From contig NC_134280.1 of NCBI RefSeq assembly GCF_949628215.1, positions 51,238,621-51,302,620 of the forward strand: 64,000 nt of DNA, given 5' to 3'. Positions 16,796 through 29,544 of this stretch are shown here, piece after piece; positions within the stretch are counted from its first letter, which is position 1, and each line of letters starts with the position of its first letter. Below the pieces are notes generated by a model. The model searched no databases. It was not told the origin of the DNA and saw only the letters and a list, made by a program, of their open reading frames with translations. The stretch is from Phalacrocorax aristotelis. Lineage: Eukaryota; Chordata; Aves; Suliformes; Phalacrocoracidae. The translations under genes were made by a program, and so were the position numbers.

Positions 16796-16846
16796 AAAAA
16801 AACCTAAACCAAAACAAACAAACAAAAAAAACCCCAACCCCAAACA
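16796..16846. repeat. A/C-rich low-complexity tract
   Basis: About 50 bp almost entirely of A and C (AAACAAACAAAC then AAAACCCCAACCCC). Comparable A/C-rich tracts lie at 56033-56090 and 60027-60060, and their T/G complement at 4297 and 48766-48797. Confidence 0.75.
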
Positions 16847-18054
16847 TCCATGATGAAGCTTGGCTGCTGTTTTCTCAGGCACATTCTCCACTCCAAGTCT
16901 ATTAAATCCTGCAGGTTTACTGTTGGGCTTTCTCTAGTCCTGGTTAACTACTCAGAAGTGTGTAATTCATCCTGTTTCACAAAAGGAAAAGTGGCTCCCT
17001 TGGGAGCTAGCTAGTGTGACTCTGGAAGGACTTCCCTCCTTTCCTTCTAAAGCTTGCAGGCTCAAGAAGCAAAGACTAAGCTGGAGTCTTGATTTGTTTT
17101 CGCCTTGATTTTTTGAGTGGGTGGCTTTCTGCCTGATTATATGCCCTCCTCCATCACAATTGGATATAGCTTTATATGTAATGGTAGGGAGGTGGAGAAA
17201 GCCAAGAAGGAGAGGCAGGGATGATGGAAGGAGGAAAGGCTTGTCTACTCTGTAGAGCTTTGCATTGTTTAGTTGCCCTGCATGTTGTTTAATAGTTGCT
17301 CAGGCCCCTGGATTTAGTGAAACAAATACAGAAGCTGCTAAGCAAGTAGAAATGAAGAGAAACCTTGCTAAGCTGGGGATGTGACTGCAGCTCCACTCTA
17401 ATACCAGACAAGCCTGATGCTGCTGATTTCATTAAAAGCAACATTCAGGGCCTCAAAGCAGGGTTTAATACTTGCGATATATTTTTTTAAAAATATGCTG
17501 ACCTTATCTGGTAAGCCTGTAATATTTGTTGCAATGAAGAGCAGCTGCTGCATAAATACATATATAATATCAGTTGCCAATTCTGAAAGCTGTGCTGAGA
17601 CTGTGGCTTGTTTGAAGTGGGGTTGCTATTAAAAGACAGGTGGCAGGATGTTTATTTTACACCTTGTTAATTGCTTGTTTTTCCTGCTGTAATTGGCTTC
17701 CTAATGGGGGCAGAATGCACTTGGTTTTGCACACAAAGCTTCATTAGTGACAACCGATGGAAAGGATTCAGAGGGTGGGATTTATATGAAATATATATTG
17801 AGTAGCAGATGTCTCTGCTAAAGAGAGTATATGAGGAAGTCCTGTAGATGTGTCCAAAAATGCAAAGTTTTTCTGTAAAACGATTTAAGGTGTCCTTGTG
17901 TTAGATGTAAAGATCACTGCCTATTACTTGAGAAGGGGGCAGAGATTTTATCTTGCTGTTGTTTTTGTGGGACAGAGGCTTTGTTCTGCTTCACTGGGCA
18001 GGAGTTAGGGTGCTGGGATGGTGCTCTGTACTTGGTACTCTGACACTGTACGTA

Positions 18055-18080
18055 GATCATTAAAGATATCTTTAATGATC
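18055..18080. repeat. 26-bp perfect palindrome
   Basis: The half GATCATTAAAGAT is followed immediately by its exact reverse complement ATCTTTAATGATC, with no spacer. Pairing stops at the next base on each side. Confidence 0.95.
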
Positions 18081-20137
18081 CTGTGGTGTCCCTAGTGATT
18101 GCTCCTGCTAACGAACTGGGAGGAGATGGTGAGCAGTGATGGTGTTTAGTAGCTTTCCAAGATTTGTGAATTCTCCCCTGCTGCTTGTGTGTGTTAGTGC
18201 TTTTTCAGGGGTCCTCCCATTTGCACTGGGCCCCTGGGGACAGGGCATTGCTATGGAGAAGCATAACTGGACTTTCCACGTTTTCAGGGTATTCCTAGTT
18301 ATGTTTAGAAGTGAGCTGAGGTGTTGCTCTGGCTAGGGGTGGGTGCTCCACAAAGGTAGTTCTTGTTTTAATAATGACTTTTTTTTATGTAGTGTAAGGT
18401 CCCTTAATGTAGGAGACTGGTCTAAGAATTGTCCATGGATGGTCATCATGATGATCATCAGACACCATTGTGTGTGATGCCATGAACAGAATTTTAAGCT
18501 CTTCAGTTTAACCTGCTATTGTACCTGTAGAGGTTGTTGTAGGTGGCAGGTGAGTGTAGTTTTGTGTGTGTGTATGTACATGTATAAAATTAATAAAGAA
18601 AAGGTAAGACAGTGCTTCATGGAAATAGCTTATCATCCTTAACTCCCTCTACCTGCCCCGCTCCCCCCCCTTTTTTTTTTTTTAAAGCACTGAGATGGGA
18701 TTGGAAAATACACTTGTCTACTCCTTCACTTCTCTGCTTCCTCAGATGTCAGTATTTAACTAGTTTAGGACTGGTTTTATCTGTCATGTTTGTTCTCAGT
18801 AAGGTCACTTTGAGGCAAAAGTATAATATTTGCCAGACTTGGATTGACATATTTTATAAGGAAAAAGCCTTTATTACATGAATCTATCACAGCCTAATTG
18901 ACTGTTTCATGATGGGGGGTGGAGGGGAAGTAATATCGTGAGGCAGTATTTTAATCGGAACACAGGAGCTGCCCATCAGCTCTGCTCTTCCATGCAAGTG
19001 TCCTCAGATGACAAAATAATCCCCTTTCTTGGGATAATGCTTTTAATTTCTGCAGAATCTTTACTTCTGGAGTAAAGGATGGACTGTGAAATTGAGGTGA
19101 GGCCAGGACTTGTCATTTATTAATGCTTGAAGGGAGGAGCCCCAAGGTGTTACTCTTCCATGGTGAAAGCAAATTGTGCATTCCCATTTTGCTCATAGAT
19201 GAGCTTTTGTCTCTGATGTACTTCCTGTCTTTTGCTGGGAACTTTTTTTCTCCGGGTGTATAAGCAGGTCCTCTTCCATCAAGACTTATCTCTCTTTAAA
19301 GAGACTGCAGCATGCCAGTCCTCTTGTCATAGTTTGCCCTGGCATCTTTGAGTCTCTGAACTCCAATGAAAAGGAATGGGGGGGATTTTCTAACTTAAAT
19401 ATAAGTCTTATCTCTGAGGCTCTTGTAAGTGTTGATGGATGTATTTGGAACCAAGAATTAAGGAGCAGGTTCTGCTGAAAGGCTGTCCGTTGTGCCTTCT
19501 GGGGATGCTTATGTCTGGATTTAAACTTAATGCTTGGACTTTTCCTTCCATCTGTCTTCTGGCTGGTCTTGTGTCTTGCAGGCCTTCATGGGAGTGGGAA
19601 TAAAAGATGGTTGTTCTAAGTAGCAGCAAAGATCCATCTTGCTGAGTACATTGTCTCTGACAGTGGCCAGCAGTGGCTACTTAAAGAAGGTAAGCTTAAA
19701 GCAAACATGCAGTTGTAGTACAGTGGGATGCTTGCAATTTGTTTCTTGAAAACCTGTAACTGTAGCCTTGTTCTGGAACTGACTAGGTAGGGAAGAAAAT
19801 GCAGTTTTTCTGATTAAAACCACTTCCTCAGCTTGGGCGTGTCAGCTTGTTGTGTCCAGATTTAGGTGCTGTGTATGGAAGCTGCATGTCCTAAACCAGC
19901 TCCAAAGCTGCCCCTGCGATGTGCTGCATCCTGGTGAAAGACAGCTATTTCTGGAAAAGTCCCTGTTGGTGCGCAGAGCCTGAGACCTCCCAGTGTATGG
20001 GGCTTTCAGTGTTGGCATGGCAAGGGGGACAGAGTTGATGTGTAGGATATCGTGTTACCACTCAGATGAGTGGGCTGCTGTGCACAGATCATTGTGCCAT
20101 CCACAGGGAATGTTCCATTGCTTTTGTTTATTGAGCT

Positions 20138-20161
20138 GCTGTTTTTAAAATTAAAAACAGC
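20138..20161. repeat. 24-bp imperfect palindrome
   Basis: GCTGTTTTTAA and TTAAAAACAGC are complementary 11-mers separated by two bases. It lies about 50 bp before the large hairpin at 20210. Confidence 0.8.
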
Positions 20162-20209
20162 CAAATGTTTCATAAATTATTAAGAGGCACTGCTTTAGCG
20201 TCTCTCATC

Positions 20210-20308
20210 AGATTAAGTATGTCACTTTGTGTGTCCTTAGGGTGATGAAGCCAATCAGCTTGGTCGTTCTCTCACCTTAAGGATGCATTAAGGTGACATA
20301 CTTCATCT
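20210..20308 (+). ncRNA. Candidate microRNA-precursor-like hairpin (strand undetermined)
   Basis: A 99-nt inverted repeat. Bases 20210-20245 pair with 20272-20308, giving about 35 base pairs (five of them G-U) with one mismatch (20214/20304) and one single-base bulge (20289). The apical part holds a further small stem, CCAA (20251-20254) with TTGG (20260-20263) around a TCAGC loop. Stem length and loop size fit a Drosha/Dicer substrate. The strongest uninterrupted segment is AAGTATGTCAC paired with GTGACATACTT. I do not recognise it as a known microRNA. The alternatives are a short inverted-repeat transposon remnant or a non-transcribed palindrome. Both strands would fold, so the strand is nominal. 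Confidence 0.4.
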
Positions 20309-23300
20309 CGCAAGGGATGCTGAAGCTATCACACTGCAGAAATGGTAACCGTAGGGGTCCTGCACTTTAACTGTGGATTCTCAAATGAAATTTTGCAGAA
20401 ACAATACAGTTTACTTTGTACAAGTGAAAACCTTTTTGTTAGAGAAGTGCTTCCTGAAAAAAATATTGAGGCAATACAGTGGTAGACATATGCACAGTGA
20501 CTTCTCTGCAGGAAAGAAAGAAATTATGGCATGTTTTGTATGAAAGACCAGGAACAATTATGTTTCAGTGGGTGAAGGGGGAGAAGCCTCTACATTCCTC
20601 AAATTCTTTATGAATATGGATTTCGCAGCTGTTTTGCTTGCAGGTGAATTTTTTTATTATTCAAGAGCCAGTTCCAGCATTTTAATCAAAACGCAGTAGC
20701 ACTGGAGTAGCAGAGGGTTGGGAAACTGTGGGGTATAGTAGCCTCAGGACTAGAAAGCTGAGGGAGGGTCTCCATCTTGCTGCGGAGAAGCCCTGAGGCC
20801 TGCACGCTGGTAAAACACAGTATGTTGGAGCTGGAACTGAGCTGTGGGGAGGTAGCTTGCAATGAGTTTTCCATCATCTCTTGGCTCTACCCAGCAGTTC
20901 TAGCACTCTTCAGCATGTGTATAGTACTTGGGAATGCTGCAACTTACAGGGTTAAATAGTTGTGAAGTTTTAATAAACTTGAGATTCAAGACCAACTTGA
21001 CTTCTGAGTGTCCAGGTTGTTTTCAGTTCTGTTGCCTCTTTAAACTCGGTAAGTAACGGCATACGTGGCGTTGTTACTCCTGCATTCCCAGTGTGCACAG
21101 CTAAATCACAGTCACGTGCACATCAGGGAGCAGTCATTCAGGAATCTGTTCTGAAGGGCATCAGTTCCTTTGATCTGCTGCTGCTGCTTTGCTTGGTGGT
21201 GGTGTGAGGGAATAATAAAGTAAAGCCTTCAATCATATGACCTGATCAGGGAGGGTTGTCTGTAGTGATTGATAAGTCCTCTTGGAACAATAGGCTGCTT
21301 GAGCTGTGCCCAGGGACCGATGGGTTTGGTTGGGGCTTTGCATTCATTTTTGGCCTAAGTAAAAAGAACAGCAAGATCAAGGTTACGGTTTTGTTTGCAG
21401 CTTGCCTTCAAATCCCTGCTTGATCTAAAATGGTACTTAACTGTATATACCTCTGTTCTCCCCAAAGCTATTTGGAGAACACTTTTCCCATCTTGTTTAG
21501 GATATGCTTGAGTATTTTGAGGACCCCCAAATTATTTTGATTCCTTAAATTGGCTCTCTCCCAGGTATGCATAGAACAAAGACATCTTTCCACCTTTTTC
21601 CCTTGCACCCCCTGGTCTGATGAGCGGCATGCTGAGCGAATGGACGTGGGTTCTCTTCCCTGGCACATCCCCATAGCCATGGCCTTTTCCCTGCAGGCCT
21701 CTTGTATGACCTTGTCAGGCTGCTTCACTTCTTGTCTTGATTTATAATATTTGCCATTCTCCATAGAGAAGCTAAAAAGCTTAATATTAAGAAAGTGCTT
21801 GTATCCTGTGAAAGATAGCTTTTCTGTTTGTATTGAGAAACCTCTGAAGATGAATGTGTGTTGATTCTGCTTAGCTCTGTAATAACTGAATTGCGCAGTG
21901 GTTTATCTGGAATGTGGGTTAATGTTAGCCATGTACAGTGTTACATGAAGGATGCCACCTGTCTGCATCTGGGCCAGAGGTATGTTTGGATGTATTTGCA
22001 TTTTTGCAAAGGAGACACATTTTTCTGCTTCTCTATTGAGCTACAGCCCTGGTGTGTGGGGTCAGTTTAAAGCACAGATGCTTTACCTTCTCAGAATGCA
22101 TGCTGAACGAATACACTTTCGCTTCTATCCCGCAGGGCAAAAAGGTATGTGGGTGAAAATGGCTTTCCCCCCAGCACATGTGCAGCCACTTTATGGATCG
22201 AGGAAGGGTTCGTGGAGTACAGAAGAGCTATTGCTACTGTAGAGAAGAGCCAGCTGAACGCCCTCTTTCAAGCATTCCTAGCTTCAGCCACAGCAGTAGT
22301 GGGCTAGGGCTGTGCTGCAGTGGCTCTGCCTGCACTGCTACTTGGGCATTCTGCCTTTGTCAGGGTGAATCAGGACATCTGGAGGAAAGGGACCATGGGA
22401 TGACTAGGAGTTTTCTGCCACACATGCAAGAAAATCTTACTTGGAGAATGGGTAATAGAATGCCTTTATTCCAGAAAGCAAGAACTGCCCAGAAGATCCT
22501 TCTCCCCTGCTGGAGGTGAGGACACAGAAAGCTATGCTTAGAAGTAGAGGAGGAGATTTCTTCATCTAGATGCAGTGGTAGGCTTGAGAAGCATTTGTTT
22601 TCTGGAAGTTGTCTGTGATCTCTTACTGTTCTGTTGGGGTTTTTTTCTTCTTTACTCTCTCTGTCAGTAAATGACCATTTCATTTTGGCAGTGCCCTACT
22701 GTTTAAATTATGGTTACGGCCAGTTTATTGTGGACCTGTTTAGCATCAGTTTTATTGCTTGCTTGTATTCCTACTTGGCTGCAGGATTGTCATTGCAGTG
22801 CCTTTTGAGTATCCTCTTTCCTGTCAACTGGCCTGACTCCTAGGGCTTGAGAAACTGTTTGGGGATTCCTCTGGGAGCCTAAGGGAGTTATTGGAAAGAA
22901 GTCAAATTCTCATAAGTTCCTGAGAAAGCTGTCATAAGCCTTGTGGCTGCTGGGTTATTGCCAAGTCCTTTATTCATGGGACCCATGATGAGCCATTGCT
23001 AGACAATAATGGTTTCAGGTTCCGTTGTACTGTATTATGAAAGGAGAACCAGTTCTGGGGCATTGTTTCAGCCAACTTAAGAACACACAAGATTCTCTGC
23101 ATCAAAGCATTTACAGTTTAATAAGCCTTGTTTTCTGGCTTTTTTTTTTCCTGCTTTCCCCTCCTCGTGGTATTTTCTTAGTGCATGTATGACTATATAC
23201 AGGCACACACACACAGAGGTGTATGTATTAACCCTGCCTTTGCCTGTTGGAGACTAGTTCTGTTGGGCAGGCTTTTCTATGAGTTGCAGAGTTGGCTCTG

Positions 23301-26300
23301 ACCCTGCATATCCACCCCACATCCTCAAGGCATTTGTCCCAATATCTGCCTCTGCAGTGAAAGGGGTGAAAGTCAGAACTAGCTTATTTGCCCCATGGAG
23401 TTTCCTTTTTCTGCTGTTGGCTCATGGCTTTGTCCTGCTTCATGGGGGACAGTGTTTGGTACAACTGGATTTTGAGTAGCTAGTGCCAAAGTTTGTTTCC
23501 CATGGGAGAGGGGTACTCCACCCGCACAGCTTTCATTCTGTGGATGTGTGTCTTGGTGCAATCTTCTTGTGTTTTTAGTTTAGTCCAGTTGCCCTACACT
23601 CTAACCACTTAGGGAAAAAATGGGTGGATTAAAAAGTTATCCAGAATAGTATTGAAATGTCGAGAACATGCATTCAAAGTAATTTCAAATACTTAAATTT
23701 AAAATGAAATGTGTTGGTGCATTGAAGTTTTTTGATACATCTCTCTGTTCGGGACTAAGCTGGGATGAAATCCAAACCAAACCATGCGAGATCCCTGGAG
23801 GGAAAAGTGCAATGCAAATTGGAGGTAGAAAAGTCAGTCTGAACTTTGGTTTGGCTTTGTCTTTCAGTTTCTGAATGTGTGCCTGCTGTGGATGAACAGC
23901 AGTAGGACAAATATTTAGGTGCTGCTGTACAGCCTGTGGAAGCTTTTATTCAGTGGCATGCGTTACAGATTTCATACCAGATATCAAAAATTGTGTTTCT
24001 GTCACAACCCACACTACTTAATTTCAGCACAATGATCTGCCAGCCCTGAAACGTGTCTGCATTTGTTCCAGAGAGCTTGCTCAGATGCAGGGCTTGGATC
24101 TATTTCTCTTTTCTTGGCTTGCCTTCTGCAGATATACTAATAGTAATAATAAAAACCCCCAGAAAAATCCTCTCTAAAATGTTGCTATTGCAGCTGATAC
24201 ATTGATGATTTTAGCAGTTATTTATTTGTGCTTGGTGGGTTCTTTGTTGCTGTTTGGTGGGGTTTTTTTCTTCTCATCTTGATTTGAAGTATATGAAGAT
24301 TTATGTATGATAGCGCTACAGTAGAGCTAAGCACTTGGTCAGCTGCATGTGTATTGACAAACAAGTCGGGGAATGTGTTTCTGAGCCTTACAGCCCAGTT
24401 CTTCCAAAACTGTGGGACTGACTGAAAGCTGGAAGTGTTGAGGAAAAAGAAGCTTTTCTAAAATCTGACATGCCAAGCCGCCTTAGTGTTTAAGTCTGAA
24501 GGGTCAGAGTGGACACAACGAACTTGAGGGACTGGGGAGGGAAAAAGTCACAGAGGATGTAAAAAGTGAGGCTGGTATTTAGCACCTGTAAGTGCATGTG
24601 TGTGTGCAGATGATGAGAGCAGAGTGTGACTGTTAGGAGTTTCTAGATTTCCTGTGGAGCAGTTTGCATCGCTACAGGTGGACAAAGTTGCTGCTCACTA
24701 GTCTGGCCTTGATTTGTAATAGCTGTCTATGAGCCTTAATGTCAGCAAGGATCACTGGAGTTCAATGGATCTGGTACTGTTTACCCAGCAGTTAGCCTGC
24801 AGTTTGTGCTGAGTGCCATGGGCTGGACTGGGTGTAACAAGGAGGAGATGATGTCAACAGGGTGGGAAAATCCTCTTGTGGCTTCACAGGGCAGACTTCT
24901 GTGGAAATACGAGGGAATGGGGAGTTGAAAGTCATGAAGGCAGTCAAAACAGGGTATTGCTTTGTAGGTGCACATGGATGATGGGGACTGAAGGTTGAAG
25001 ATTCTGACTGTAGATGTTTCAGTTTATCTTCAGAAATCAAAGGCCTCTCTTTGAAGGTTTTCTTCTAAGACAGGCTGCATGTAATGTGCACACTGTATTA
25101 TGACTGTGTAATGTACACATGTAAAATTGCCTTTCACAGTGTCCTGCTACTGCAGAGTGGATCAGACTGGCTCTCTGTCTCTGCTTATGCCAACGAAAAT
25201 AAATTGTCCCATCATAACTTGTGAGGAAAGCAGTGTTCCGTAATCCTGTGTATAAGGCCACCAGCCAACAGTGTTGAAAACAAAGCCAGCCCTTCCTGTG
25301 GTGTTGGATGCTGCTTCTAGGCAGGTTGGAGAGCCAGCTGGGCAGGGAGGCAGTGAAGCTGTCACTTCTGCAACTTTCTTACTCATGGTGGCTCTTCTCT
25401 GAACTGTGGACAATGTGTCTTTCTTGCCTCTCTTCTTGCTTCCCCACCCCCAATAACTTGAGACAGCCCTTTCGCTTCTGTCAGTGAAGATGCTGTTTTC
25501 TTTTGCAGCTCACAGAACAGGAGAAAAGGCATTGCACATATGGTATTTTGTTCCAGACACTTTTTACACCCTCCCATTTAATTTCAGATCTGTTTTCTCT
25601 TTTTTTTTTTTTTAAAGCTTTGCAGAGCAAAAGATGAGGCTCTAATGACGCAGGAGGAGGGAGGGAAAAGGAACCTTCCCTCTTAATTTTTTGCTGCTTA
25701 TACGTGACACTGACGAAGTAGAACATGGTGTGAATGTCAGTGTCTCTGTACGCACAGTGGTGCGGAGCAAGTGTCACAAATGTGAGTCATATGGGGCATA
25801 GCTGAAAGGAGTTTGCATGGGCAGAGCTGAAAGAGAGAGGCAAATACTGGAAGCTGGAGCTCTAAGCAGCTGGGAGAAGGGGGCTGCTGCTGAACTAGCT
25901 CTGTCCCCTACCTGTTTCTTCTTTTCTTATTTTATTTTTTTGCCAATTCTGACAGCAGAGCACAAGAGCAGATAGAGTGTGATTTAAGGGGGCTAGCAGG
26001 ATCCCGTATGCTGCCCTCTGCTTGCGAGAAGACCTCAAGCCTGCCAAGCTTGTTTGTGCTCTCTGATTTCGCACTAGTCATGTGCTGTTCTCAGTGATAA
26101 GCCTTGCCTGCTCTCTATTTTCTCAGGTTTATTCAGCTGCTCGCTCTGTGAGTTTTCCTGCAATACTTGGGATGTTTCCCTCGCTTCCTCTCTGCATTCA
26201 GTATGTGTATTAGGGTTGGGGTTGTTACAACAGGAAATCTCATACTGTTTTTTGTCGTATGCCATGATCAGCTTGTATTTTGAGAACACCTACCGGTTAT

Positions 26301-29209
26301 CAGTAATGTTCACCTGTAAGTCAAACCTCTGCTAAAAGATCGCTTATTTTATGGGATGTGAGAAGTGAGGCAGAAAGTGAGGTGCCCAGCAAGTCAGTGA
26401 AAGGAACTATGGCTCAAATCCAGGTTGTGCTGCCATATTGCGTCCACTTGGCTAGCCTGTGTCCTGCCTGATGCCTTTGTTGTTTCCCCTGAGCATCTGA
26501 GTTGACAGTTGGTTGAACACAAGTGAGTCACCGTAGTGTTTCTGGGTTACTGGTGCTGCTGCATTTCTGAGCTTTCTGTCAGGGAATGAAACTATTCTTA
26601 AGTCTCTTATGGTAGAATGATCACCGCAAGGTCACCCATTCATGACCTTGACCTATTAAATTTCCCTGATGTTTGTCCCTTGCTACAATATAGTTGCTAT
26701 TTCCAAAAAGCACTGTTTCCTTAGAAAAATGACAGTTCAGTTCTAGAAGAAACAGTTGCCTTTGCTGGAACTTGGCTGAAGGTTGCATTTGTCTTTGCAT
26801 GTGGTATGGGTTGTAAACAAAATTTGCCTTGCTGTTTTCCAGGAGGAGCCACAAAGAAGCTTAAAACACGCATTTCTCTGTCTCTGGAGATTACTGTGCT
26901 TTTGTCATTTACTTTCATCTGAATTGAGCACTGCTACTCAGATTTAACAATAGTGCAGGCCAAGTAAGGGAGCATAATATTAATCCTGTTCGGTTGGCCC
27001 TGTGTAAACCATCTGTTTCTAATACACTTTGGCTTGGATTCATGCCACTTAACTGACAGGTCTAAATTAAGAGGTAGAGAGATGCTTGTGTCTAGGTGAT
27101 GACTTCTGTCCTAGTGGGAGATGTCCATCTCTCTCCAGTGACCTCAGAGGAAGCTATCATGATCCACCTAACTTGGGTATTTCACGAGTGCATAAAGCTG
27201 GGTCAGATGGAGTTGAGCCAAGTGTTGGAGAGCCCATTGTTCATGCCACCTTTTGCAGCTTTGCTGCCACTTGGGTTAAAGGAAACTCTGCTTATACTTT
27301 TGTAGAGCTGCTAAAAGCTTGTTTCAAGTTGAATCTGTTCTCCTTCTCTCTTTTTCTAGTATTGAGTTTGGTCCTATGCTGCTAGTAACATGGAAGGTGA
27401 TGCTTCACTTTTGTTTTGCACGTGTATCTTGACTAGTTGTTTTGGGTCATTAAGTCTCCTTTAAGCCAGGAAGCGTAGCTGCTGCTGGCAACAGTGGCAG
27501 CTCAACAAGGAGCATTTAGCTGCCATTTGACCTTTGGTGTGGCACTGCACTTGCCCCTATCTCAGACTGCAGGTAATGGTTACCCACACTCAGCCAGAGA
27601 CCTCAAATAAGACAGTCTTGCTTGCAGGGACTTCCTCAGGAATGGCAGAGCACTGGAAGGGCCAGAGGATGTCGTTAACATCCAGATGCAAGATAAAGCT
27701 TGGTGTGAAATCTTGCAGGTTCCTCTTTTCTCTGAACTTGCGTGCCATTTGTCACTCATTCAGAATCAGGTGTCTCTCCTAGACCTCCCAATCAATTCCC
27801 ACCCCCAGTCTAAGAGCCGGAAGTGAGCAGAGAAGTATCACGGCAATCTGAGATTATAGTAAATAAATGAACTGGGAGGATGCCTCCCTAACCTTCCTGT
27901 TGATTATACGTGCTTGTGATGTACTATTCAACCACTGGGTGTCTCTGGGCTCTGCGGAGCTTCAGGCAACATTTAGTGCCTAGAAAGCTGGCACTCTGGT
28001 TATGCTTGGTTTATGCTGCAGTTTGTGGCTGCAGTTTTGTTCTTGTTTTGAAGGGCATTGTGTTCACTTCTCAGCTCACTGGTCAGAATGTGGCTTCCCC
28101 ACTCTTGAAAATGGAGTGGGGTGGCACTGTGTGGTAAGGCCGCACTATGGGTTGCAAGTAGTACCTGCCTTGTCCTGTTCAAAGGGCAGCAAATTCCCCA
28201 GCCTGATTTTGCTTTATTGTTGTTTTTGAATACCACACCTCTCTTATTGCACTGCGCTGTGCAGAAGGTCTAAGGGAAGAGAACATTAGCACAGCAGCTT
28301 TGCTACCTTCCCCTAACCGATCGGCTTTTTTTCTTCTCCCCTTGGCTGTGACAAGCTTACTCTTGCATGCACACTCAAGTAGATAATTAATCTGTCTCTC
28401 AACAGGGCTCTGCTAGCCACAGTATTTTCTTCAATTCCATGGAGAGTGCTACTTTTTCATTATGATGCTGGAAGGGTAAAAGGCAGCCTATTCTTTACTT
28501 TAAAAACACTGTGATAGAAGGTAAAGCTTTTATTAAACATGCCTGGCTGAATTTATACACTTAAATATCTGAACTGTGGCTAATATCTTTTGAAAGAGGA
28601 GGAAAGAACTCAGCTGTAATAGCCAGCATTTTGTGTTTGGATGGTTAATCAGTAGTATTTTTAGTAGCTAATCAATAATATAGAAAAATAATTGAACCAA
28701 TTCCTTCAAAGATTTAGGCCAGAAAAAAACCACAGTATGAATGTCTATTGCTGTAAGGTGGTTCTCGCCTTCTTTCCATCTTACACCCATTTAGAATGGT
28801 TGACATCTCAGTGGTTGGCAGGTGAAGGTATCCATGTTGCAGCTTTCTTTGTTGTTATTAACTTATCTGATAGAAGATTTGCAGCACAATAGCTGATGAA
28901 ACAGCTGACTTGTACCAGGAGCTCTTTCCTGCTGACTTGCCTCTGAGTGGATACCTGGTATGCTGAATGGTGTTTTGTTAAATAGGTAAACTCACCAGCA
29001 GCTGGACACATTGTTTGGTCCTGTCACTTGCTTAAGTCTGGAGAAATGGAACTCCTGTGTACCTTTGCGGTGCATAAATGGTGAGATAGGATTTTGCTGG
29101 AGTCAAGCTGGGATTTGGGGTTGCTACCTGAGGTGGTATTGGTAAGTTTTGGGGGTGGTGAGGATATTACTCAGTGCTTGCCTGAGGAACGTCTAGTGGA
29201 ACAAGCCCT
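20309..29209. other. Gene-free stretch
   Basis: No exon, RNA gene or recognisable mobile element seen. A short CA run lies at about 23203-23215. Reading frames are short and lack family signatures. Confidence 0.5.
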
Positions 29210-29544
29210 GGACCTGGGATACCTTATTGCGGCCTTCCAGTACTTAAAGGGGGACTATAGGAAAGATGTGGGCAACAGCTTTAGCAAGGCCTGTTGTGGC
29301 AGGATGAGGGGTAATGGTTTTAAACTAAAGGAGGGTAGATTTTTTTTTTTTACTGTGAGGGTGGTGAAACACAGGAACAGGTTGCCCAGAGAGGTGGGAG
29401 ATGCCCCATCCCTGGAAACATTCAAGGTGAGGCTGGATGGGGCTCTGAGCAACCTGATCTAGTTGAAGATGTCCCTGTTCATTGCAGGGGGGTTGGACTA
29501 GATGACTTTTAAAGGTCCCTTCCAACCCAAACCATTCTATGATT
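29210..29544 (+). mobile_element. CR1 LINE, 5'-truncated 3' end
   Basis: It begins with the end of ORF2 (GACCTTATTGCAGCC-like, then CAGTACTTAAAGGGGG) and runs through the CR1 3' UTR: GGAACAGGTTGCCCAGAGAGG, CATCCCTGGAAACATTCAAGG, GGTTGGACTAGATGA, GTCCCTTCCAACCC and a terminal ATTCTATGATT. Heavy 5' truncation is normal for CR1. The usual block between AGGGTAGATTT and CACTGTGAGGG (about 30 bp in the family) is missing and a T-rich run stands in its place. Not coding. Confidence 0.92.

Larger units (their letters stand above)
13801..20209. other. Gene-free stretch, candidate long 5' intron of the divergent gene
   Basis: No coding exon or RNA gene is recognised. There is a (GA)n patch near 16779-16790, an A/C-rich tract at 16796-16846 and a palindrome at 18055-18080. 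By mammalian gene order this would be TSPAN4 5' intron on the plus strand; that assignment is inference. Confidence 0.4.
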
